This document shows positions 33,572 through 41,494 of a stretch of 64,000 bases of DNA, piece after piece. This DNA comes from Mycobacterium celatum (GTDB lineage: Bacteria > Actinomycetota > Actinomycetes > Mycobacteriales > Mycobacteriaceae), in the NCBI RefSeq assembly GCF_002101595.1, contig NZ_LQOM01000022.1, positions 1-64,000 on the forward strand. Direction: 5' to 3'. The position numbers were made by a program, and so were the translations under genes. Each line of letters opens with the position of its first letter. Within the stretch, counting starts at the first letter, position 1. The notes under the pieces were generated by a model. That model worked only from the letters and a program-made list of their open reading frames with translations. It was not told where the DNA came from and searched no databases.

Positions 33572-33720
33572 GACGGAGTGCGTACCCCAATCGGCCGACA
33601 CTCATGCGCTACGTGGTGATCTTTGCCTGTGCACGGCCGTGCGGCGCTAGGACCGCATTTACGCTGCCCAACGTGTCGTAGATACGTGTTTTCGCTGATG
33701 TTTTGGGGTTCGCGGTGGCC

Positions 33721-34135
33721 GCATGCTGGCTAGCATGAGCGAGATCGATCCACGCGCGGAGACGCCGCTGGTGGACTGGAGCGATCATGGCGTGAGCGCG
33801 CTGTTGCCGACGGGCACCGTGACGCTGCTGTTGGCAGACGTCGAGGGCTCCACGCGGCTATGGGAGACCCAGCCTGAGGAGATGACGGCTGCAATCGCGC
33901 GGCTGAACCGGGTCGCGTGCGATGTCATCGCCGCCCACGACGGCGTGCGCCCCGTCGAGCAGGGCGAGGGCGACAGTTTTGTGGCCGCGTTTGCCCGTGC
34001 CTCCGATGCCGTAGCGACGGCGTTGGAATTGCAGCGTGCCCCGCTGTCCCCGATCCGGCTGCGCATCGGTGTCCATACCGGAGAGATCCAGCTGCGCGAC
34101 GAGGGCAACTACGCCGGCCCGACCATCAACCGGAC
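33721..34135 (+). repeat. Gene-conversion tract, copy 1
   Basis: This 415-bp stretch covers the first 137 codons of the first cyclase-LuxR gene. It differs from 37820-38234 at a single position (G33803 against T37902). Identity drops sharply right after CAACCGGAC, where the genes become ordinary diverged paralogues. Confidence 0.9.
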
Positions 34136-37043
34136 GGCGCGCCTCCGGGATCTGGCGCACGGAGGCCAGACCGTGCTGTCGGGTGCGACCGAGGCATTGA
34201 TCGTCGATCGGCTCCCGGACGGTGTGTGGTTGGCCGATCTGGGCATACACCCGCTTCGTGACCTACCCCGTCCGGAACGGGTGGTGCAGCTGTGCCATCC
34301 CGATTTGATCAACGAGTTCCCCCCGCTACGCGAATCGATAGCTGTTGTCTCCCAACGGCTTCCGGTGCCACTGACGAGCTTTGTGGGCCGCGACGCGGAG
34401 CTGACCCACCTGCGGCAGCTGCTGGCCGAGAACCGGTTGGTGACGGTGACCGGTGCCGGCGGGGTGGGCAAAACCCGGCTGGCCGTCCAGATCGCGGCCC
34501 TGCTGGCGGCCGAATACGCCAATGGCGTCTGGTATGTCGATCTGGCGCCGATCACCGATCCCGCGGTGGTGCCGATCACGGCGGCCCGAGCATTCGGACT
34601 GCCCGACCAGCCCGGCCGCTCGACAATGGACACGCTGACTCGTTTTGTCGCCGACCGTCAGATGCTGGTGGTGCTGGACAACTGCGAGCACCTCCTGGAT
34701 GCCAGCGCCGCGCTGATGGTGGCACTGCTGGAAGCGTGTCCAGGATTGACATTCTTGGCGACCAGTCGTGAGCCGATCGGCGTCGCGGGCGAGGTGAGCT
34801 GGCGGGTGCCCTCACTGTCGCCGGACGACGAGGCCATCGAACTATTCGCCGACCGCGCTTGCCTGGCGCAGCCCGGCTTCACCATGACCGACGACAATGC
34901 CGCGGTGGTGGCCGACATCTGCCAGCGCCTGGACGGGATGCCGCTGGCGATCGAACTGGCCGCCGCGCGGGTGCGCGCCTTGTCGCTGGACGAGATCCTC
35001 GACAGCCTGCATGACCGCTTCCGCCTGTTGACCGGTGGCGCGCGCACCGCCGTGCGCCGCCAGCAGACCTTGCGCGCCTCGGTGGACTGGTCGCATGCGC
35101 TGTTGACCGAACCCGAGCGCGTGTTGTTCCGCCGGCTGGCCGCCTTCATGGGTGGCTTCGACCTGAAGGCCGCCCAAGCAGTCGGTGGCGATGGCGATGT
35201 GGAGCGCTTCCAGGTGCTCGACCTGCTCACCCTACTGGTGGACAAGTCCCTTGTCGCGGCTGAACATCCAAGTGGCGCAACCCGATACCGCTTGCTGGAA
35301 ACGGTGCGCCAATACGCCCAAGAAAAACTGCTCGAGTCCGGCGAAGCCGATGGCGTGCGGACGCGTCACCGCGACCACTACACCGCGATAGCCGCCCCAC
35401 TTGACGCGCCGGCCGGCACAGACTATGAGCAGCGCATCGAGCAGGCCGAAGCCGAGATCGACAACCTGCGCGCTGCCTTCGGATGGAGCCGGGAAAACTC
35501 CGACGTCGAGCGGGCGTTGGCGCTGGCGGCGTCGTTGCAGCCGCTGTGGCAAGCGCGAGGACGGCTCCGGGAAGGGCTGGCCTGGTTCGACACCGCGCTG
35601 GCCGACCTCGAAGCGCACCCCGGGGTGACGCCCGTGGTGCAGGCGCGGGCGCTCGCCGACAGCGCCGCGCTCGCTTTTTGGGTGGGTAGGGCCGGCTGTC
35701 TCGATCGGGCTCAGCAGGCCCTGGCGATCGCCCGCGAGGTCGATGACTCGACCCTGCTGGCCCGGGCGCTGACCGCCTGTGGGTTCATCGCCAGCTACTT
35801 CGACGCGGAGGGGGCCCGAGCGTACTTCGCGGAGGCGATCGAACTCGCCCGCGCAGTCGGCGATCGCTGGACGCTCAGCGAGATCCTCACCTGGCAGGCG
35901 GCCGCAGCGACGGCCGCCGGTGACCCGCTCGCTGTGCGCGCGGCCGGCGAAGAGGGACGCGACCTCGCCGACGCGATCGGTGACCAGTTCCACTTGCGCC
36001 CGTGCCGCGTCTGCCTCGGATGGGCACACATATTTCAGGGTGATCTGGCCGGTGCCGCCGCACAATTCGCCGAGCTGGTGGCCGAGGCCCGAGCCGCTCA
36101 CGATGGGTTCATTGAGGCGACTAGCCTCGCGTACCAGAGCTTCGCGCTGGCGTACGGTGGCCACGCGGCTGCGGCGCGGGCAGCCGCCGACGCCGCTGTC
36201 GAGGCCGCCGCCGAGCTTGGCGGGCTTAGAGCGGGCGTCGCCTACTTGGCGTTGGTTACCGCGGCCTTGGCCGCCGGCGATGCTGCTGCAGCGCAGGACG
36301 CGACCGAGGCGGCCTGGCCACACCTGAGTGCCTTGCCCCAGCCGGCGGTGTTGGGGCGCGTCTACAAAGCCCAGGCCGCGCTGGCGGGCGGGGATCTGGT
36401 CGCGGCCCGCCGCTGGGCCGACGACGCCGTGACGACAACGACGGGTGTAATCCTGTCGGAGGCGCTGTCGACGCGTGCCCGGGCGGCGATCGCGCAAGGC
36501 GAGCCGGACCAGGGCGAACGCGACGCCCACGACGCCCTGACGTGTGCCGCGGACGTTGAGGCGCACCTGCTCATCCCCGACATCCTGGAATGCCTCGGCG
36601 ATCTGGCCAGCGACGTCGGCAGCCACCGCGAAGCCGCCCGGCTCTTCGGCGCTGCACACAGCAGCCGGCAGCGCATGAGGGCGGTCCGCTTCAAGATCTG
36701 GGACGCCGACTACGAGGCTTCGGTGGCCGCAGTTCGTGACGCCTTGGGCGGCGACGACTTCGAAAGCGCTTGGTCGGAGGGCGCCGCCCTGAGCACCGAG
36801 GAGGCGATCGCCTACGCGCAACGCGGCCGCGGCGAACGCAAACGACCTGCCAGCGGCTGGGCCTCACTCACCCCCACCGAGCGCGACGTGGTCCGACTGG
36901 TCAGCGACGGGCTGGCCAATAAAGACATCGCCACAAGGCTTTTCGTCTCGCCACGCACAGTGGAAACCCACCTCTCCCACGTCTACGCCAAACTCGGCCT
37001 GAGCTCCCGCGTAGGGCTCGCGCAGGAAGCGGCCCGCCACTGA
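33723..37043 (+). CDS. Class III nucleotide cyclase - NB-ARC-type ATPase - LuxR regulator, copy 1
   Basis: The 1,106-residue chimera belongs to the Rv0386/Rv1358/Rv2488c type. Residues 30-190 are a class III cyclase (LLLADVEGSTRLWE with metal Asp39, GEGDSFVAAFA with Asp84, NYAGPTINRTARLRD with Asn136 and Arg140). The usual Lys-Asp purine pair is Gln80-Asn129. Residues 215-480 are an AAA/NB-ARC-type ATPase (Walker A GAGGVGKT at 244, Walker B MLVVLDN). Residues 560-1000 are TPR-like Ala-rich helices. The last 65 residues are the LuxR HTH (LTPTERDVVRLVSDGLANKD). ATG 33723 is taken; ATG 33735 is possible. It probably senses a ligand or protein and regulates transcription; targets are unknown. Confidence 0.9.
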   Translation: MLASMSEIDPRAETPLVDWSDHGVSALLPTGTVTLLLADVEGSTRLWETQPEEMTAAIARLNRVACDVIAAHDGVRPVEQGEGDSFVAAFARASDAVATALELQRAPLSPIRLRIGVHTGEIQLRDEGNYAGPTINRTARLRDLAHGGQTVLSGATEALIVDRLPDGVWLADLGIHPLRDLPRPERVVQLCHPDLINEFPPLRESIAVVSQRLPVPLTSFVGRDAELTHLRQLLAENRLVTVTGAGGVGKTRLAVQIAALLAAEYANGVWYVDLAPITDPAVVPITAARAFGLPDQPGRSTMDTLTRFVADRQMLVVLDNCEHLLDASAALMVALLEACPGLTFLATSREPIGVAGEVSWRVPSLSPDDEAIELFADRACLAQPGFTMTDDNAAVVADICQRLDGMPLAIELAAARVRALSLDEILDSLHDRFRLLTGGARTAVRRQQTLRASVDWSHALLTEPERVLFRRLAAFMGGFDLKAAQAVGGDGDVERFQVLDLLTLLVDKSLVAAEHPSGATRYRLLETVRQYAQEKLLESGEADGVRTRHRDHYTAIAAPLDAPAGTDYEQRIEQAEAEIDNLRAAFGWSRENSDVERALALAASLQPLWQARGRLREGLAWFDTALADLEAHPGVTPVVQARALADSAALAFWVGRAGCLDRAQQALAIAREVDDSTLLARALTACGFIASYFDAEGARAYFAEAIELARAVGDRWTLSEILTWQAAAATAAGDPLAVRAAGEEGRDLADAIGDQFHLRPCRVCLGWAHIFQGDLAGAAAQFAELVAEARAAHDGFIEATSLAYQSFALAYGGHAAAARAAADAAVEAAAELGGLRAGVAYLALVTAALAAGDAAAAQDATEAAWPHLSALPQPAVLGRVYKAQAALAGGDLVAARRWADDAVTTTTGVILSEALSTRARAAIAQGEPDQGERDAHDALTCAADVEAHLLIPDILECLGDLASDVGSHREAARLFGAAHSSRQRMRAVRFKIWDADYEASVAAVRDALGGDDFESAWSEGAALSTEEAIAYAQRGRGERKRPASGWASLTPTERDVVRLVSDGLANKDIATRLFVSPRTVETHLSHVYAKLGLSSRVGLAQEAARH

Positions 37044-37053
37044 ACGACGTTCG

Positions 37054-37455
37054 TCAGGGCGAGATCAGCTCGAGGCGCGGGAAGAACGACCGATAGCGCC
37101 GGGGATCGCGCGTCAGTAGCGCGCGGCCGGTCACTGCGGCGTGGGCACCAATGTAGAAATCTGGCAGTGGCGAGCGTTTCTGGCCTCCCCGCCGCCGATA
37201 TTCGATGAAGCATTTGCCGGCCAGAAAGGCCGCTTCCCATGGCAGGGCCTCGCGCTCCAGCTCCGCTGGCAATGCCTGCTCGAGTTCTTCGATCCGCTCA
37301 AAGGCGATCGAGACCTCGGCGTACACGATCGGATTGATCAGCGTGGCCCCTCGGTCGAGGGCATCGGCAAGCCGCGCCTCAGACCACTCACACCAGCGGG
37401 GGTCCTCGGTGAAAAGGTCCAGCAGCACGTTTGAGTCAACGAGCGTACCGGCCAC
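37054..37455 (-). CDS. vapC: VapC family PIN-domain ribonuclease toxin
   Basis: The 133-residue PIN protein has the acidic active site spread over TLVDSNVLLDLF (first Asp), IVYAEVSIAFERIEEL (Glu), LPDFYIGAHAAVTG (Asp) and LLTRDPRRYRSFFP (last Asp). Family members cut RNA, often tRNA or rRNA. GTG 37455 is 7 bp after the vapB stop, giving the usual antitoxin-toxin order. The pair sits between the two cyclase-LuxR genes in the opposite orientation, ending 10 bp from the first. Confidence 0.92.
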   Translation of the reverse strand: MAGTLVDSNVLLDLFTEDPRWCEWSEARLADALDRGATLINPIVYAEVSIAFERIEELEQALPAELEREALPWEAAFLAGKCFIEYRRRGGQKRSPLPDFYIGAHAAVTGRALLTRDPRRYRSFFPRLELISP

Positions 37456-37462
37456 CGGCGAG

Positions 37463-37687
37463 CTATTCGTCGCCGCGGGTCAGCGCCATGATCTGCTCAG
37501 TACTCATCGCGACGGTGCCACGGCCCCGCATCCGACGAGCAATCGTCTTGCCCCGGGCGGTCTTGGTGCGCACCAGCCGGGCGCCGCGCGCGTCGAGTTC
37601 AAACTCGACCTCGGAGCCCGGCTCGATCCCGAGCTTGCGCCGCACCCCGAGCGGGATCGTTACCTGGCCTTTGCTCGTCACCCGCAT
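37463..37687 (-). CDS. vapB: VapB antitoxin, AbrB/MazE type
   Basis: The 74-residue protein begins MRVTSKGQVTIPLGVRRKLG, the swapped-hairpin AbrB DNA-binding fold, then GIEPGSEVEFELDARGARLV. A toxin-binding C-terminus (RMRGRGTVAMSTEQIMALTR) follows. It neutralises VapC and represses its own promoter, which carries two 11-bp direct repeats 20 bp upstream. Overall it is a complete TA module. Confidence 0.92.
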   Translation of the reverse strand: MRVTSKGQVTIPLGVRRKLGIEPGSEVEFELDARGARLVRTKTARGKTIARRMRGRGTVAMSTEQIMALTRGDE

Positions 37688-37706
37688 ACCAGCCAGCCTA
37701 CCTAAC

Positions 37707-37730
37707 GGTAATACCAGTTGGTAATACCAG
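37707..37730. promoter_or_regulatory. Direct-repeat operator upstream of vapBC
   Basis: GGTAATACCAG occurs twice (37707-37717 and 37720-37730) with a 13-bp period. Each unit contains the small palindrome GGTAATACC (one central base). It starts 20 bp upstream of the vapB ATG, where a VapBC complex would be expected to bind for autoregulation. Confidence 0.65.
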
Positions 37731-37819
37731 ATCGTGCGAGGCGCGGGCCGGGGTCACAAATCCGCGCTCTAGGGCAGAGTTCTACGCGTTTTCGCTGATG
37801 TTTGAGGCTCGTCTTCACC

Positions 37820-38234
37820 GCATGCTGGCTAGCATGAGCGAGATCGATCCACGCGCGGAGACGCCGCTGGTGGACTGGAGCGATCATGGCGTGAGCGCGC
37901 TTTTGCCGACGGGCACCGTGACGCTGCTGTTGGCAGACGTCGAGGGCTCCACGCGGCTATGGGAGACCCAGCCTGAGGAGATGACGGCTGCAATCGCGCG
38001 GCTGAACCGGGTCGCGTGCGATGTCATCGCCGCCCACGACGGCGTGCGCCCCGTCGAGCAGGGCGAGGGCGACAGTTTTGTGGCCGCGTTTGCCCGTGCC
38101 TCCGATGCCGTAGCGACGGCGTTGGAATTGCAGCGTGCCCCGCTGTCCCCGATCCGGCTGCGCATCGGTGTCCATACCGGAGAGATCCAGCTGCGCGACG
38201 AGGGCAACTACGCCGGCCCGACCATCAACCGGAC
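37820..38234 (+). repeat. Gene-conversion tract, copy 2
   Basis: This is the partner of 33721-34135, with one difference in 415 bp. The shared block begins right at the GCATGCTGGC that holds the start codon. A shorter match (GTTTTCGCTGATGTTT) lies a few dozen bases upstream in both copies. Confidence 0.9.
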
Positions 38235-41157
38235 CGCGCGACTCCGCGATCTCGCCCACGGAGGCCAAACCGTGTTGTCCGGAGCGACAGAACAATTGGT
38301 GGTCGATCGACTACCCGAGGGTGCGTGGCTGACCGATCTGGGCACTCATCCGCTGCGCGACTTGCCCCGTCCCGAGCGGGTGGTGCAGTTGTGCCATCCC
38401 GATCTTGTGAATGAATTCCCGCCATTGCGGGTCGCCACAGTGGTTGTCTCCCAGCGTCTTCCGGTTCAGTTGACCAAATTCGTGGGTCGCGATGCGGAGT
38501 TGGCCCAGGTGCGGGAGCTGTTGGCGCACAACCGGCTAGTCACCCTGACCGGCACCGGAGGAGCGGGCAAAACCCGGTTGGCGGTGCAGGTCGCGGCGCA
38601 GCTGACCGGTGAGTTCACCGACGGGGTGTGGTATGTGGATCTGGCGCCGATCACCACCCCCGACGTCGTGCCTATCGCCGTAGCCCGCGCATTCGAGCTG
38701 CCTGATCAACCGGGCCGCTCCACCATGGATTCCATCACCCGTTTCGTCGCTGACCGCCAGGTGCTACTGGTGCTGGACAACTGTGAGCATCTGCTGGATG
38801 CTAGCGCGGCACTGGTCGCCGCTCTGCTCGGCGCCGGTGCCAACCTGACGGTATTGGCGACCAGCCGTGAGGCGCTCGGGGTGACCGGTGAAGTGGGTTG
38901 GCGGATGCCGTCGTTGTCGCTGGCCGATGAAGCCATCGAGCTGTTTGAGGACCGGGCCCGCCACGCTCGGCCGGACTTCGTTGTCTCTGATGACAATGCC
39001 GCGGCAGTCAAGGAGATCTGTGCACGGCTCGACGGCTTGCCGCTGGCGATCGAGTTGGCCGCGGCGCGGGTGCGGGCGTTGTCGCTGGCCGAGATCCTCG
39101 ATGGCCTGCATGACCGCTTCCGCCTGTTGACCGGTGGTTCGCGCACCACGGTGCGTCGCCAGCAGACCCTGCGCGCATCGGTCGACTGGTCGCATGCACT
39201 GTTGACCGACCCGGAGCAGGTCCTGTTTCGCCGGCTGGCGGTGTTTCTCGGTGGCTTCGATCTAGACGCCGCCCAATTCGTATGCGGTAGCACTGATGTG
39301 GAGCGCTACCAGGTTCTGGATCAGCTCACCCTGCTGGTGGACAAGTCGCTGGTGGTCGCCGACGACAGCGGAGGCCGAACCCGCTATCGGCTGTTGGAGA
39401 CGGTGCGTCAGTACGCGCTCGAGAAGCTCGGGGAGTCCGGTGAGGCCGATGCCGTGCGGACGCGTCATCGCGACCACTACACCGCGATGGCGGCCCTGCT
39501 TGACGCGCCAGGAGGCGGTGATTATGAGCAGCGCCTCGAGCAGGCCGAGATCGAGATCGACAACCTGCGCGCCGCGTTCGGGTGGAGCCAGGAAAACTCT
39601 GATATAGAAATGGCTTTGGCGCTGGCGTCGTCGCTGCAGCCGCTGTGGTTCGCGCGGGGCCACGGCCGGGAACCGCTGGCCTGGTTCGACACCGCCCTCG
39701 CCGACCTCGACGCGCAGCGCCCCGAGGTAGCGGCCGCGGTACGGGCACGCGCCCTCGCCGACCAGGCCCTACTCGATTCGTTGGTCGGCGGCGCCGCGAG
39801 CCTGGATCAGGCTCAGCAGGCGCTGGCGATCGCGCGCGACATCGATGACCCGGCCCTGCTGGTCCGGGTGCTGACCGCGTGCTGTTTAATCGCCGTCTTC
39901 ACCACTCCTGAGGTGGCCCGGCCGTACTTCGCTGAGGCGATTGGCCTGGCCCGTGCGTTAGACGATCGGTGGAGGCTGAGCGAGCTCCTCAGCTGGCAGG
40001 CGCTCGGGGCGGCAGTCGTGGCGGGTGACCCGATAGCGGGGCGCGCAGCTGCAGAAGAAGGACGCGACCTCGCTGAGGCGATCGGCGACCGGGTCCACTC
40101 GCGCCTGTGCCGCTTTTCCCTCGGAATTGCACAGCTATGTCGCGGCGATCTGCCCGGAGCCGTCACACAATTCGGCGTGGTGGCGGCCGAGGCCGAGGCA
40201 GCTCACGATGAGGTCCGCAGGGTGCACAGCCTCGCGTTCCAGGGCGTCGCACTCGCGTGGCAGGGCGAGGCCGGTGCGGCTCGGGCCGCCGCCGACGCGG
40301 CCGTCGAATCCGCTTTGGAGCTTGCCGCGATCTCGGCGGGCCTTGCCTACTCGGCGATGGCTGTCGCGACCCTGGCCGACGGTGATGCCGCGACGGCCCA
40401 GCAAGCGTACGAGGCGGAGCGCCAGCACGCGAGTGCCCTCCTCGCCGCCGCAGCGCTGGGACGCTCTTGCGGCGCGCAGGCCGCCCTGGCGGGCGGGGAT
40501 CTAGTTGCGGCGCGCCGCTGGGCCGACGAGGCGGTATCGACTACGACCGGCATATTTCGGTCGGATGCGCTGACCACGCGCGCCCGCGTGGCGATCGCGC
40601 AGGGCGAGCCAGATCAGGCCGAGCGCGACGCCCACGACGCGCTCGCGATCGCCGCCAGCATTCAAGCGTATTTGGGTATTTCCGACACCCTGGAGTGTCT
40701 CGGCACTCTAGCCGGGGGCACCAGTAGTCACCGCGAAGCCGCCCGCCTGTTCGGTGCCGCACACGCAATGCGGCAGCGCATGGGCGTGGTGCGGTTCAAG
40801 GTATGGGACGCCGACTACGAGGCCTCAGTGGCTGCGCTGCGAGATGCAATGGGCGAGAAGGACTTTGACGCGGCCTGGGCCGAAGGTGCGGCCCTGACCA
40901 CCGAGGAGGCTATCGCGTACGCCAAACGCGGCCGAGGCGAACGCAAACGCCCGACCAGCGGCTGGGCCTCGCTAACCCCAGCTGAACTCGACGTCGTGCG
41001 ACTGGTCAGCGAAGGGCTGCCCAATAACGCAATCGCCACAAGGCTTTTCGTCTCACCGCGGACCGTGCAATCCCACCTCACCCACGTCTACACCAAACTC
41101 GGCCTGACGTCGCGGGTCCAACTCGTCCGAGAAGCAGCCCGCCACGCGCCCGCCTAG
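37822..41157 (+). CDS. Class III nucleotide cyclase - NB-ARC-type ATPase - LuxR regulator, copy 2
   Basis: This is the 1,111-residue paralogue of the gene at 33723, with the same domain order. The cyclase part is almost identical to copy 1 and so shares Gln80 and Asn129. Walker A is GTGGAGKT and Walker B is VLLVLDNCEHLLD. The helical repeat region has diverged more. The HTH is LTPAELDVVRLVSEGLPNNA...FVSPRTVQSHLTHVYTKLGL; its recognition helix differs from copy 1 (VQSHLTH against VETHLSH). ATG 37822 aligns with copy 1; the frame also opens at ATG 37798. Shared sensing but different DNA or partner specificity is inferred. Confidence 0.9.
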   Translation: MLASMSEIDPRAETPLVDWSDHGVSALLPTGTVTLLLADVEGSTRLWETQPEEMTAAIARLNRVACDVIAAHDGVRPVEQGEGDSFVAAFARASDAVATALELQRAPLSPIRLRIGVHTGEIQLRDEGNYAGPTINRTARLRDLAHGGQTVLSGATEQLVVDRLPEGAWLTDLGTHPLRDLPRPERVVQLCHPDLVNEFPPLRVATVVVSQRLPVQLTKFVGRDAELAQVRELLAHNRLVTLTGTGGAGKTRLAVQVAAQLTGEFTDGVWYVDLAPITTPDVVPIAVARAFELPDQPGRSTMDSITRFVADRQVLLVLDNCEHLLDASAALVAALLGAGANLTVLATSREALGVTGEVGWRMPSLSLADEAIELFEDRARHARPDFVVSDDNAAAVKEICARLDGLPLAIELAAARVRALSLAEILDGLHDRFRLLTGGSRTTVRRQQTLRASVDWSHALLTDPEQVLFRRLAVFLGGFDLDAAQFVCGSTDVERYQVLDQLTLLVDKSLVVADDSGGRTRYRLLETVRQYALEKLGESGEADAVRTRHRDHYTAMAALLDAPGGGDYEQRLEQAEIEIDNLRAAFGWSQENSDIEMALALASSLQPLWFARGHGREPLAWFDTALADLDAQRPEVAAAVRARALADQALLDSLVGGAASLDQAQQALAIARDIDDPALLVRVLTACCLIAVFTTPEVARPYFAEAIGLARALDDRWRLSELLSWQALGAAVVAGDPIAGRAAAEEGRDLAEAIGDRVHSRLCRFSLGIAQLCRGDLPGAVTQFGVVAAEAEAAHDEVRRVHSLAFQGVALAWQGEAGAARAAADAAVESALELAAISAGLAYSAMAVATLADGDAATAQQAYEAERQHASALLAAAALGRSCGAQAALAGGDLVAARRWADEAVSTTTGIFRSDALTTRARVAIAQGEPDQAERDAHDALAIAASIQAYLGISDTLECLGTLAGGTSSHREAARLFGAAHAMRQRMGVVRFKVWDADYEASVAALRDAMGEKDFDAAWAEGAALTTEEAIAYAKRGRGERKRPTSGWASLTPAELDVVRLVSEGLPNNAIATRLFVSPRTVQSHLTHVYTKLGLTSRVQLVREAARHAPA

Positions 41158-41494
41158 CGACATGTCTTTCCGTGGGCTCGCATTGTCGGAGCCAGCACTA
41201 TGCCCCACACTGGTTTGGCGAAAGTGAAATTCTCAAAAGCGATGCCGTCCATGTCTTTTGCTCGGCGGCGTCCCTGCCCTGATGCAAATCAATGCTGTCA
41301 GCGCCTGGCCATGAGCACACGCGTAGTGCACTACTCGTTTTGACGGTGATTCGCTTCAGGCTCTGGGACCCGGGCATGCCGAGTGTGAATCCTGGGTTTC
41401 GACTGTGAACGTAGGGCGGGAATTCCGAGGACGGATTGTCGCCGTAAGTTAACGCTCGACGCCGTAGATGCACACTCGATTTCGCGTAGCGCGC
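41158..41494. other. 337-bp spacer between convergent genes, nothing recognised
   Basis: This lies between the end of the second cyclase-LuxR gene and the end of priA (minus). Base composition is lower in G+C than its surroundings. I see no hairpin with a T-run, no RNA gene and no convincing reading frame; a 91-codon frame on minus lacks family features and a ribosome site. Confidence 0.6.

Noticed and set aside
32510..33619. 369-codon open frame on plus opposite the aconitase
   Set aside because: It is a reverse-frame shadow of a conserved enzyme with all active-site motifs.
41198..41473. 91-codon frame in the spacer after the second cyclase-LuxR gene
   Set aside because: It has no ribosome site and no recognisable domain, and its codon bias is unlike the neighbours.
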